Notes: a model not told the origin generated them from the sequence alone. Positions 23,060 to 34,207 are shown, counted from the stretch's first letter. The stretch is 64,000 bases of DNA from Cornus controversa (GCA_026545225.1 CM048852.1:58845146-58909145); one strand, 5' to 3'. A program made the numbers and translations.

Positions 23060-24184
23060 GAAACTTGTACTTCATCATCATCAACTTCCAATAACAAATA
23101 TTGTGTATATATATCATGGAAATATGGAATATATATTTGTAATTTGTAAATGGTAGAGAGAGAAGAAGAGAGTAGGGTGTTCCTCTGTCTGTACTGTGGA
23201 GGTAGGAGTAGCTAGGTGTTGGTGTTGGACCGTTGGTGAATGGTGAGTGGTGTTATGGGTACTCTACACGATATTAATGCAGATCGAGCGTTAGGGTCCG
23301 GGTCTGCGTTGTTACTTTGTTTTTCGTCAAAAAATACTGACACGTCACTTTCACCAACCACACGTAATACACCAAATATTGGGTTCGATTCATCGTACCA
23401 AAGGGTATTTTGATAATTTTAACACCTTTATAATTTAATTTAATCAGTAATGACACTAACCCCTATAAGACGTCACACTTCTGACAAGAGCTTGGTTTAT
23501 TGACCACTTAATTTGAGGAAGATTCAGGACCAAGTTTTAGCTTATTTCAATATTAGAATTAATAAAGACAGCACATAATTCTTGTCAAGACGTAATCTAT
23601 TTTCCTTAATTGAGTACTGTTATTTTATAAATGATCCATCACTTGCTTATCCACCAACAAAAAATTCTTTTACATTATTTATAGTAATCATTAGTTATAA
23701 TTGCTATATATATTTTTTTTATAACTATCATTTTTACACTTACACTTAAATCATATTAACCTTTACTATATTTGGTGTGTAAAAATTTTCTTAATAATAG
23801 ATATACAATATATTATTACTTAATGTTATTTAAATTGACAGAATAAATTAATTAAATAACACAGAAAGAAAACAACCCATAGATAAATTCATTATGGTCT
23901 ATTGGTCACCTTTGATTCACATGGTTAGTCCATCTAATTTTTCATTTGAAATAGAAATTTTCAATTTAATAATTATCTAAATATATATTTGTTAACTTTC
24001 AAGTAAATTTTCAAAAAAAAAAAAAAAAGGAAGTAGCTTGTTTATGAAAAGAAAAAGAGCAATGTTATGGATAATAGTAAATCTCCAATATCATCGGATA
24101 TATAAGAGGTAGGATTTCATGATCGAGTAAACCCCCATTTATACAAATTGGAATTTTAAACATGCAAACTCCTCTTTAATGAGC

Positions 24185-24187
24185 GAA

Positions 24188-24247
<60 letters not shown>
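24185..24247. repeat. Long (AT)n microsatellite
   Basis: About 60 bp of pure TA dinucleotide. It directly borders the hairpin element at 24247. Confidence 0.92.
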
Positions 24248-24249
<2 letters not shown>

Positions 24250-24359
24250 TGACAGATTCTAGTATGCATTGAAGATCACTAATATGATTCTTGTTTTAAC
24301 CATGCCAAATATGCAAGAATCATATTAGTGATCTTCAATGCATACTCGGATCTTTCACC
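24247..24359. repeat. Near-perfect 113-bp hairpin (foldback), copy B only
   Basis: The left arm (ggtgacagattct...gatcactaatatgattcttg) pairs with the right arm (caagaatcatattagtgatc...ggatctttcacc). Arms are about 46 nt around a loop of about 20 nt. It is bracketed by (AT)n tracts. Copy A has only a diverged left-arm counterpart (about 7130-7180), so the right arm looks like a local inverted duplication, or A lost it. Confidence 0.85.
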
Positions 24360-24384
24360 ATATATATATATATATATATATATA

Positions 24385-24557
24385 AATGATCTCTTGCTCA
24401 CTAGTGAGCAAGAAATTCTTTCACATCATATATGATAATCATTGAATATGATTGTAATGAGTTTTGAAAGTTATCTTTTTTATACTTAAATCATATTCAA
24501 CGGTTATTATATTGGGTGTATAAAGATTTCTTGCTCACCGATGAGCAAGAGATCATT
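24385..24557. mobile_element. Palindromic MITE, copy B
   Basis: Long inverted arms start with AATGATCTCTTGCTCA on both ends, and each arm contains its own small palindrome, 'cttgctcactagtgagcaag' on the left. It is 173 bp with TA-rich flanks. The same element in copy A is at 7194-7369. Confidence 0.8.
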
Positions 24558-25184
24558 ACTCATATATATATATATATATATATATATAGAAACACACACA
24601 ATCACGTTGAACAGGCCAAAGAACCCTGAACTTGGACAATCTTTTCGAAAAGCAAAACAGGAGTTTAACTATATTTAAATGGAATTATGATTGTGACTCT
24701 CTTGCATATTCCTCCTTATCCTCATCCAAATAAGGAGGTGAGTTGAAAAAAATCTTCAAGAGAAAAATTATAATGAGCGCACCTCGTTACAATACTCATG
24801 AGCTCTCTACTATATCATCTTAATTATGTCATATTTTGACATTTGAATTTAAACTAAACGTTGAAAGAGAACAATAATTAAATCATGTAATTCATGTGTG
24901 ATTTTTCATATTCAAAATGTACTAATTTAAGAGAGAACTCATGACAACTTGCAGCTTTTTAGAAGGCATTAATAGCATCACAAGTTAATTAAATACTTTC
25001 ATCGTTAATTAATTCGTTATTTTACTTCTCAATAAAAATTAATTTTTTTCTAAAACTAGCTGGTTTCACCTAAAGGACAGCATTGGGAATGCTAAATTTC
25101 AAATCTGCGCTAAAAACATGTTTTTTGGCCTATTGCATATCATTTATATATATATATAGTATCGACTTTAGAATATATATATAT

Positions 25185-25312
25185 AATGTTTACTCAATTC
25201 AACAAAGTTTCCCAACTACTTACAATTGGTTTCTTATATTCTGTTTGGTTATATCTTATGGAAGGTAAGTGATACAGTAGGTTTAGAGGAAAGAAGCTTC
25301 TCTCATTTCTTC
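25185..25312. other. Segment inverted relative to copy A
   Basis: 'aatgtttactcaattc', 'aaagtttcccaactac' and 'gaagcttctctcatttcttc' occur here as the reverse complement of 7989-8053. Copy B also has about 60 bp between 'acaattgg' and 'gaagcttc' that copy A lacks. Confidence 0.85.
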
Positions 25313-25892
25313 AATTTGTTCTCTTCTCCTCTACCCAAAAGAGGAATGGCATTCAATCCCACCCTTCCCCAAACACACACACACAGGGTGTATTTGTGTG
25401 GCAGTGGTTCACTTTGGAATAAATTAATAAACCTCCTTGATGAAAAGTATTTGTGTAACATCAACTAATCATCAAGCAAAGTAAAAAAAAATTCACATGC
25501 GCCCAATTAACCATGTCCAATTTTATTTTTATGTACAAATTCATTCAAACAATTGAGCCATGTTCAAATTCAGGAAAACGTTTAAAATGTATCTGGTGTA
25601 AATATATCGAGTGAATCTTATCTGTATATATTTAATATATCCGTATATATTTATTACGCATTGTAACAATCACTACGCGTGTATAACACGTACGATCTAA
25701 ATTTACGATGTAACGTAGATATTTTTCAAATTCAGATGTGCCCAATTAACTTGCTAGTTGTGTATGTACACCAAATTTAAAGGTTACTTATATAGTCACC
25801 GGCCTTTCAACATACTATATATAATCTTTAAAAAAAAAAAAAAACATACTATATAATACGAGGGCCCTCTCTTGCTGTCATTTCCTTTCTCC

Positions 25893-26033
25893 ACATTCTC
25901 TTCTCATCAACTTCACTAGACGCACCTTCAAAGGGGTACACGTTCTCTTCTCATCAACTTCACTCGACACACCTTCAAAGGGGTACACATTCTCTTCTCA
26001 TCAACTTCACTAGACACACCTTCAAAGGGGTAC
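25893..26033. repeat. Three tandem 47-bp units, copy B only
   Basis: Units start at 25893, 25940 and 25987 with 'ac(a/g)ttctcttctcatcaac' and end '...caaaggggtac'. They differ at only a few bases. Copy A has one diverged unit near 8450. Confidence 0.9.
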
Positions 26034-26144
26034 AGGAGGAAGTACATTTTAACAATTGGGTGCTAAATATAATCAATTATCCATGCATGCATCAAGTACC
26101 CAACAAAACTGAAGCCTTCCTTTCTTTACACGTTCATGCATTTC

Positions 26145-26193
<49 letters not shown>

Positions 26194-26397
26194 GTACTAC
26201 TCATCACACCACATGGGGAACCAAAAGCAGAATGATATTGCAATTCATTTTGTTTAAGAACAAAAGTGAAAAAGAAAATGTAAACTATGATTACCTTTCC
26301 CTTCGTAATTGTCTGCTATGAATAGAATTTTTGTTAAAATTACTCTGTTACCCTCCAGTCGTCATATTTTGTCGTCATATAAATGTTAAAATATTTA

Positions 26398-26637
26398 GGT
26401 GAACGAAAAAATTGAATGATTGTTATACTCGCAACCCTCCTTGATTATTTACTTATCCATTTCTCATCTCTTTAGTATTCTCTTCCTTATCGAGTGTTAT
26501 ATTATTATGTGATTGACATTTTAATTCTTGATTAATTTAAGAGTTTTTAAATGAAAAATTACCAAATCGAAAAACGAATGAAATTGAGAAGACTATTATG
26601 TCATCCATGAACCTCCATATTTTCTTTTCCACATATA
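26398..26637. other. Short spacer
   Basis: AT-rich sequence between copy B and the TRIM-like element. It ends in the target duplication ATATA (26633-26637). Nothing else is supported. Confidence 0.4.
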
Positions 26638-27249
26638 TGTTATGTATTGTCTCAAATTTTTATTGGATTGGATTTTTTGAATTGTAATGTTGTTAAACTT
26701 GGATTCAAAGTAATTGTACTTGAGTTCCAAATAACTTTTTTTGATAGTATATTCCTTGCCCAACAAGGATTTGTAGTATTTATTCACCAAGCTAAGGTTA
26801 GGAACTCTCCATGAGTAGAGAGGGAGTTGATCGGAGAAGGTAGAGAAGAAAAAGAATGGATGAGTGAATTAGAGAAGAAAAAAAAGAGGGCGAGTGATGT
26901 GAGGAGAGAAATGAGTGAGTGAGAATAGAGAAATGTAGCCTTACCGAAGAAATGCTTATTCTGAGCCTTACTAAATAAAAGTAGCGAGTGTTCATTCTCT
27001 ACTATTGTAATATTCTCTTTTTGATTCAGTATAGCGATTTTTTTTCCCCTGAACGTAGGCCAAGTGGGGCCGAACCATGTAAATGTTGTGTTTTTATGTG
27101 TGTTTGTTTGTGTTTTGCTTCCATTGTGCCAAATGAATAGGGTATTTTCTCCAATAAGTGGTATAAGAGGTAAAGGTTTGTCATGAAAATCAGAGGAGAT
27201 CAGAGGTGAAAATTTGTGCCAAATGAAAAGGGTATTTCATTTTTCAACA
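26638..27249 (+). repeat. TRIM-like 5' LTR, with a 90-bp tandem duplication of its end
   Basis: Similar to 27737-28163: 'aatgttgtta(a/g)acttgga', 'aagtaattgtacttgag' and the GA-rich leader. The LTR end and PBS are duplicated in tandem: 'gtgccaaatgaatagggta...ataagtggtataagag' at 27126 and again at 27216, where the second copy keeps the intact PBS. Confidence 0.78.
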
Positions 27250-27251
27250 AG

Positions 27252-27263
27252 TGGTATCAGAGC
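27252..27263 (+). other. TRIM-like primer-binding site
   Basis: TGGTATCAGAGC, complementary to initiator Met tRNA, two bases after the LTR end CAACA. Confidence 0.85.
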
Positions 27264-27430
27264 TGAAAGTTCATCCTGAAAATCAAAGGAGATCAGAGGT
27301 GACAATTTGTTCTAGGGGAGTTTGACGTAGAGATTAGAGTTGACGGTTAATTTTCATACTGGGAAGTTTGACAATTAGTTGATAGAGATCTATAAAACAC
27401 AATAAATAAATAAGATGATCTAGTTGGTGA

Positions 27431-27689
27431 CAAGGACGGAGCCAGAAAACTAAGTGAGAGGGGGCGATCTTTAATCAAGAAAAATTTCAAAGTATATAAT
27501 ACAAATAAAAAAATTCAGTGGAATATTTTAAAAATTTTAGTGGGGGCATATAAATATTTAGTAGGGTATTGTAAGAATTTTAGTGGAGACATGTTTAAAA
27601 TTTTTCAAAATTTAGGGTATATAATACAAAGAAAAAAAAATTTAGCGGGGGCGCCCGCCCCCACTCGTCCCTTGATAGCTTCGTGCATG
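27431..27689. mobile_element. hAT-type MITE inside the TRIM-like element
   Basis: 259 bp between two copies of the 8-bp sequence GTTGGTGA (27423-27430 and 27690-27697). The ends (CAAGGACGGAGCCA and, read inward, CATGCACGAAGCTA) are imperfect inverted repeats. An 8-bp target duplication is the hAT mark. The right part contains 'gggggcgcccgccccc'. Confidence 0.7.
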
Positions 27690-27736
27690 GTTGGTGATCT
27701 TCAATCAAGGTGAAGAAGTTTTGCCAAGATGGAAAT

Positions 27737-29491
27737 TGTTATTTATTTTCTCAAATTCTTATTGGGTTGAGTTTTTTGACTTCTAATGTTGTTAGACTTG
27801 GACCCAAAGTAATTGTACTTGAGCCCCAAGTAGATTTTTTTGGTAGCGTATTCCATGCCCAATAAGAATTTGTACTACTTGTTCACCAAGTTAGGATTAA
27901 GAACTCTCTATAAATAGAGAGAGAGAGTTGATTAGAGAAGAAGAAAAAGAATGGAGCAGCGAGTGAGAGAAGAAGAAAAAAAGAGGGTGAATGATATGAG
28001 GAGAGAAAAAGATTGGATGAGAATAGGGAGATGTAGTATCACAGATGAAAGGTTTGTTCTATCTATTGTAATATTTTCTTCTTGATTCATTATACTGAAA
28101 TTTTCTTCTTTCTGTGGACGTAGGTCGGGTGAAACTGAACAACATAAATATTGGATGTGTTAAGTAACGTTTTTATTTTTTGTTTTTGCAATCTCAAGAA
28201 AACAAATAATAGTGTTTAGTAACATATTTTTTTTTTCTTTTTTACAGTCTTAATTCTTATTAATTTTCTATTTTATTTTTATTTCATCATATCAGCAAAC
28301 CTTAAAATATATATAGTGTTTACAATTCAATGATTTTACAAATTTTAATAATACCTAATACATGACAATAGAATGAGTAATAATAGGCATGGTGAAAGTT
28401 ATCACCGAATTGAAAAAGTGAATCACTCTAATCGTGCAAGTGAGAGTCACACTTTCACAATCTAATGGATGAATACTATCTTCACTACACATTCGGTGAT
28501 AACTTTTCACTCTATAAATTATTATCCTAATAAAATACAATATCTAATTTAAAGTCACAAATCCTAATAATAGCCAATACATGAATATAAAATACAAACT
28601 CCAATTTAAAGTCATAATAGTGACATTAGTCATAACAATATTCTTAAAAATTAAAAAATCATAACAGCCACGTAACACTATGAATTAATTGTGATTGAAT
28701 CACGAACTTCATGTGTATGCATTATGTATAACTTTAGTATGTGATGAATAATATATTTAACATATAGTATATAATAATAAATAATAAATATTAAATAATA
28801 TCTTATATGTAATAATATATATAATATATTATAAATTAATTATAATACGGAGTTTAATATTTACATATAATATATTATAATAAATAAAGAATATTAAATA
28901 ATATAATATATGTAATAAAATATATAATATATTATAACATTATAAATTATTATAATATAAAATTTACATATAATATAAATATAGTAGATAATATTATGAA
29001 ATATCTATTGCATAATTTATTAATATTAAATAAAATATATATAATAAATCATAAACATTTTTGTCTCAAAAATTATTTAAACTATTATATAATATGTTAT
29101 ATATTAAAAAATATATTTTAATACTATTTAATATGTACTTAAAATATTACAGATAATACATATAATTAATTTTATTTTGAATGAGCAGTGCTCATGTAGT
29201 AACAATATCAAAAACGTTTTTGATTTACGGTGCCGAAAATAGGAGAAACATCTTTTTATGTTTTTTCTTTTGTTCACAAAAATGAAAAACGTTTTCAACC
29301 ATCGAAAAATAAAAACATATTACTAAATATATTTTTTGTTTTTGTTTCTACTTTTTGAGAACTGACAACCAAAAAAAAAAAAAAAACAGAAAACGTTTTT
29401 TTGTTAGTGGACTGGCCCTTGTATTTTTGTGTACTTGTTTATGTTTTGCTTCCCTTGTTCGGAACGCAAATGGTATTTCGCCCCCAAAACA
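27737..29491 (+). repeat. TRIM-like 3' LTR, interrupted
   Basis: Starts TGTTATTTATTTTCTC after 'agatggaaat', a usual 3' LTR junction. Homology to the left LTR stops near 28163 and resumes at about 29407 ('ttgtttatgttttgcttccc'), and the copy ends CAAAACA before ATATA. Confidence 0.72.
28164..29406. mobile_element. AT-rich TIR element inserted in the TRIM-like 3' LTR
   Basis: The left end 'taacgtttttattttttg...tttagtaacatattttttt' matches the right end read inward ('taacaaaaaaacgttttctg...atttagtaatatgttttta') over about 80-100 bp with gaps. The interior is extremely AT-rich with no open frame. Exact ends and target duplication are uncertain. Confidence 0.6.
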
Positions 29492-29588
29492 ATATATCCA
29501 TCTCCATCTCTCTCCACAGTAGTTCAATTCCTTCTCCCTCAAACACACTCTCTCTCTCTCGTATTCGGATCCTATGTTGTTCCTCGTG

Positions 29589-30205
29589 TATATAAAAGGG
29601 CACCATTTTGGTTCACATCAGTGGGGCCCATGTGAAGCTGATGCATTGGACTCCCGCACTGCACAGTGAAACGGCACCAAACACCACCGTTTCACTCACA
29701 GAAATCGCCACATATCCCCTCCACACCACAAAGGAGTGAATCCACTTCCCTCTCTAAATTCCTCTCCAAATAGATCCACCTAATAGAATGACCACTCGCA
29801 TATTCACCTTTCAAAATTCACTTCTCATTTGAAGTGATATATCCACCTATATATATCAACACTCACCTCTCTCTCTCACTTGCTCTCCACCTCTCATTGT
29901 CTACAGCTTTTACCATTCCAATTTCGTCACCATCTAACTGGAAACTTGCAACTTTTACAGCATTTGGTTTTTTTATCACACAGAGAGAGAGAGGAGAGAG
30001 AGAGGCTGGTTGTGAAGTGACGGATTGAGTGTATAATAAACTCAGCATCTTTTCTCCTTCTTAGTCCTCCATATTACTATATCTATATAATATTCATTAT
30101 ATGTGTATATATATGGATTGAATTAATGTATGTAATATATATATATAGCATTGAGTGAGAAGAATGGAGTTGGTAAATCGAAGAGGCTGTAGGAGAACCC
30201 CCTGA
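29589..30205 (+). promoter_or_regulatory. Promoter- and leader-like stretch with a 13-codon frame
   Basis: TATATAAAAG occurs at 29589. A second TATA-like tract near 29850 is followed by a long CT-rich leader-like region with TCTCTC runs. The first ATG in a reasonable context is at 30164 and opens a 13-residue frame (MELVNRRGCRRTP, stop at 30205). This could be the 5' part of a non-coding or small-peptide transcript. There is no direct proof of transcription. Confidence 0.3.
29665..29696. other. 10-bp perfect inverted repeat
   Basis: AGTGAAACGG and CCGTTTCACT are separated by 12 bp. It lies in the promoter-like stretch and may be a palindromic protein site or a transcript hairpin. Confidence 0.6.
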
Positions 30206-30911
30206 GAGAGTTAAATTAAAATTAAGAATAAAATTTCAAGCACTAATTTCAGATAGAAATTACTATTATAGAATTCATGCAAGTGCTAGCTAGCTCTACA
30301 TGGTTTTCCAGAATTTGAGAATCTTTGTTGCTACAAATAAGTCAAAATTTAATATTCATTCGTTTGAAATTAAATTTGATTGTAGACTTTATAATTAATC
30401 ATAGAGACCCTAGAGTCAAGCAGTTGTTACACAAGTACAAAGAGCCCATCCACCATAAAAGTTTATCATAAATATGTTGAATTTCAACAACTCGATCAAG
30501 CCCAGTAATCAATAACGAAAATGTATGATTAGTCATTCAAAATAATTTTTCAGTCCAATCTCTTCAATTTTTTAAAATGAAGAACAGATATTTAGTGTTT
30601 CTGACACACATGCACTCACACATCTAGGTCGTCTCCGCGTTACAAGCATTGTGGGTCTCACTTTCTCCAAAATAAAATGTGAGTTCAAATTTTCACACGC
30701 GTGAGTTTTTTTTGAAAATTATTTATTTATTTATTAAAAAAAGTCAGTATCTAAGTAACTTAATACTAGAGATTTGAGGATAGTATTATCTACCGAACAT
30801 CAGTGGCTTTGAATGGAAGGGACTAAGAAGTGATCAATTAGTTAAAACTGATCGATCGCACTTATTTTATGTGTACAATCAAACTATTACGAATCCATAC
30901 ATTAATTTAAA

Positions 30912-30973
30912 GGCCTACCTCATGTCTTTCGGAGATGCCCAGGGCCTACCTCATGTCTTTCGGAGATGCCCAG
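30912..30973. repeat. Perfect 31-bp tandem duplication
   Basis: 'ggcctacctcatgtctttcg...' occurs twice without a mismatch at 30912 and 30943. It is likely a recent replication slip. Confidence 0.95.
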
Positions 30974-31832
30974 GTGTCTCAGGGACAGTACCTATGTCAG
31001 ACGCTGTGATTTTCATTTGCAACCATATACGATAGCAATATTACAAGTTGACTATGACTTTTGTCTACTGATTCAATGAATCTCTCTAAAAAAATTAAAT
31101 ATTTATATATAGAGAGAGAGAATGTATGCATGCTCAGAGGATCAAGGGAATGATTCCACCCTAATTCGGTCGCTGTTGTTGCAAATTTGATATTAAAAAA
31201 TTAAAATAAAATTTAAACTTATCTTGACAACCTTTTTCCTACAAGTGTATATCTTTTTTAAGTGACCGGGAAAGGGTTGGTGTAGATATTTTTTAAATGA
31301 AAAGTATTACCGTGCATTTGTACTTTAAATAAATTATTAGATGGTTCGAAATTATGTATGAATCAATCATAATAATTTATGTAATTAAAAAATTAAATAA
31401 AGTATACCTATTTGATTATATGACTTATTGTGATGGACACAACCACATGATTTTGATTGCTTAATAATTTTTTGAGAATTGTGTAATTGGCTACATAGAT
31501 CATTGCACCTACTAAGTCAACAATTAAGAAAGTAAGAAATACACGCCACACCTCCACTATGTATATTAAAAGGCAAGTAATATAGATTTACGTAGAGTAA
31601 TAATATGTATAGACACATCCTCCTTCACTTTATCCATAGCATGAATTGATTTTGAGTAACTTGATAGACAAAATATTTATAATTTACCTTTCAAAAAATA
31701 TATAAATTTATAATTTGAAATATTATTTATTTGAATTTAATTATTTTTAATATAAAATTTAACATCTATTTACAAGATGATCAAGATCTTTCATGTTAGA
31801 CATTGAAAAGTGGCTCATTATGCTGTGAAGAT

Positions 31833-31961
31833 CATGGTGGTGGTGGTTGTGGTTGTGAGGAAGAGAAGAGAAGAGAAAGAACTGATGAGGGAAATCTATA
31901 GAGGGAATAGAGAGAGGTTAAAAGGGTATAATGGTCATTTCAGAAATGGCTGCTGACGTCA
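31833..31961 (-). promoter_or_regulatory. Orphan 5'-leader-like segment with a TGACGTCA box
   Basis: Read on the minus strand there is a palindromic TGACGTCA (31954-31961, a bZIP/TGA-type site), a CT-rich leader, an 'acaaccacaaccaccacc' stretch and an ATG at 31835. That frame closes after five codons; a second frame of 19 codons follows at once. It looks like the promoter and 5' leader of a gene whose body is gone. The call rests on composition only. Confidence 0.3.
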
Positions 31962-33418
31962 ACAATACGGTACATGTTTTTTTGTGATAATATAAGCGAG
32001 TGTATTTTAGTACTTTCACATTCGATTTAGCTAACATTTTTTATCTTTGACAAATTCTGAGAGAAGTATTAGAGTAATTTTTTAAAAAGATTAATCCAAG
32101 TGTGATTTGAAATAATTTAATATATACAATAGATGACCCCATCTTTGCTTGTTTTAGTTACATTATATGAATAGAAAATATGCTTCTAAAAAATGATGAA
32201 TAATGATTTTGAAAATTACAAAGATTAGCCTAATTAGTAGAATTTGTAATCAAGTCACATGGGCCCGGGAAGATTCCAAGTTCCATAGTATGGGAAGATT
32301 TGTACACTTATTGGATGCAAATGCAATGTTTACGGGTTTTTGGGTTGTTTTGTTGAAAGTGGGTGGGTGGGTGGGTTTGTACGTCTGTGTTTCCAACTTG
32401 ATGTGTTTTGAGCAGACAAAATGCAAGTGGGCTGGCATGGGAGGATAGGGTACTAATTAACTTCTTGTTCCAAGTGTACTTAATTTACTCAAAAACAAAA
32501 ACAAAAAAAAACAAAACTCCAACCCTCCACCCCCTCAGATAAAATAAATAAAAAAATTAAAATAAAGAAATATTAGAATATTGGAACTCATTGAAAGGAT
32601 CTCTTTAGTGCTTTTATTTAAAATGACATTGACACTCCCAACAAATAGTTATATTATTATTATTATTATTATTTTTTCAAATTTAAATATTATTGATGCT
32701 CATATTTAATTTCATCCTATAGCATGAATTATATAGATTGATGATCCATTTAAATAATAGCATTAAATGGTTAGAATTCAAGCCTGTTGACAGGGTTGCA
32801 CTTTATGAATTCACATGACTCCATGAACCTTATAATCTAGTAGTTTTGATCCATAAAATTTGTATACAAACCTTTCAGGTAGAGGCGGTATCTCATCTCC
32901 TTTCAAAATAAAAATAGAGGGTTCGAGTATTTAATTCGATTTTCAAATAATTTTTTATTTATATTTTACGAAAGGACCAATATAGACTATAGTGTAGGCC
33001 CAAAGCCAATATTAAAGTAACTCTTTTATACATTTTCTCCAAAATTTATTATCTTTTCCAAACTCAAATATTATTCATAGCCATAAAAAGTCAACTTTAT
33101 TGAACTAATAATGCCTCAAATTAAAACCCTCAAGTATAATATCTTCCGTTTGTTTTCAAGCTTTAGAAAATTGCCTGTTAATAATATAGAAATTGATTTT
33201 TCTCATAACTTGTTCTTATATACTCACGAATCACATTTATAAATGTAAAAAATATTTTGTACGACTTTGTGAGAGACCTTCTAAATCACAATAATTGAAT
33301 GAGTCAATTTCCAATCGACTACTGTCCTGCAAGCTAGGAAAGCATGAGGATTTTACTTGGGCCCAGGCCCACTGATGATCTATTCCATCATATTTCATTG
33401 TTTCTTACATCTCTAGTG

Positions 33419-33419
<1 letters not shown>

Positions 33420-33471
<52 letters not shown>
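33420..33471. repeat. (AT)n microsatellite
   Basis: About 52 bp of pure AT dinucleotide. Confidence 0.93.
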
Positions 33472-33474
<3 letters not shown>

Positions 33475-33820
33475 CCAAGTCCTGCATTCATTTCATGATA
33501 ACTTTTAATTTTTCAAATTTTTATTTTATTTTTGGAGTTTCTCAGATAACATTTTCAGAACAAATGATAATCACAATATATTAGTCATTCTTTTGAGGCT
33601 TTCATGGTCCTTTTCTATTAATCTGGATTAGGCGTCAAATTCTAATATGTTTCTTTTTCAGTTTTACATTATTATTATTTTTTGGATAAGGTAAATTATT
33701 ATAAATAGATATTCAGGAAAAAAAAAAAAAAAAAGAGTTTTATAAAAAGAAGAAGAAATTTACAAAGGGCTCAGAGTTTTGCCAGGCACAGAGCCGAGGC
33801 CCAAAGCAAGCGACCCAACA

Positions 33821-33870
33821 AGCCCTTGATTATGTGGGCTCCGTTGTGGAATCCACATAATCTAAGGGCT
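33821..33870. other. 17-bp-stem hairpin in a GC-richer island
   Basis: AGCCCTTGATTATGTGG pairs with CCACATAATCTAAGGGCT with one bulge, around a 15-nt loop. The surrounding 33770-33910 is less AT-rich than its neighbours and may be a fragment of a mobile element. Confidence 0.6.
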
Positions 33871-34071
33871 AAGCTTGGACGGTGGAGAGTCTGGAGACGG
33901 TTCAAAGCCCAGCTATTAAATAACCTTTGTATATTGAACTCAACTTTCAATTTCATTTTGAAAAAAGCTATAACGATGATATATTACCGTCGTGATAAAT
34001 TTGCTTATTCATTAAATGGGTTTTTGCTTTGTTGACATTCAGTATAATTATATAGCAAAATTACAGTTGCT

Positions 34072-34207
34072 TGGTTTAGCGATTTAACATTTAAACATCA
34101 GTGTCGTTAGTGGGAGTTTGACTCTCAAAGGAGATACTTTGTGAAATACCAAATGTTAGGTGAGTAATATCTCTTTTTATCCTTCTATAGCAAAATTCTT
34201 TATAGGT
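34072..34207 (+). mobile_element. SINE candidate, copy 1
   Basis: Similar over its length to 50416-50571: 'ttaaca(t/c)tt(a/g)aacatcagtg', 'gag/aag-TTT-ga/aa-ctct/tctta', 'tgtgaa(a)ta(c)caaatgtta' and 'aaaattctttat' at the end. The part near 'gagtttgactct' resembles a tRNA B box. A Pol III SINE is the best guess. Confidence 0.45.

Larger units (their letters stand above)
21493..26397. repeat. Segmental duplication, copy B (about 4.9 kb, direct)
   Basis: Collinear with 3467-8895 in the same orientation. It carries the intact ARGOS-like gene, the shared MITE, and B-only changes: a 113-bp hairpin at 24247, a 47-bp triplicate at 25893 and an inverted segment at 25185. It lacks the 1-kb element found at 4394. 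Sequence outside these features is AT-rich with no coding signal. Confidence 0.88.
26638..29491 (+). mobile_element. TRIM-like non-autonomous LTR retrotransposon with two nested TIR elements
   Basis: Two related LTRs (26638-27249; 27737-28163 plus about 29407-29491) begin TGTTAT and end CA. They are flanked by the 5-bp duplication ATATA (26633-26637 and 29492-29496). A perfect initiator-Met PBS, TGGTATCAGAGC, lies at 27252. The internal part is about 490 bp, of which about 270 bp is a nested element, so the original interior was only about 220 bp without genes, which is typical of TRIMs. The right LTR is split by a 1.2-kb TIR element. Confidence 0.82.
29492..34071. other. Long spacer without a convincing protein gene
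   Basis: About 4.6 kb of AT-rich DNA. It contains promoter-like stretches at 29589-30205 and 31833-31961, a 31-bp tandem repeat at 30912, a long (AT)n tract at 33420 and a hairpin at 33821. The open frames are short, compositionally biased and not recognisable. I find no exon chain of a known family. Confidence 0.5.
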
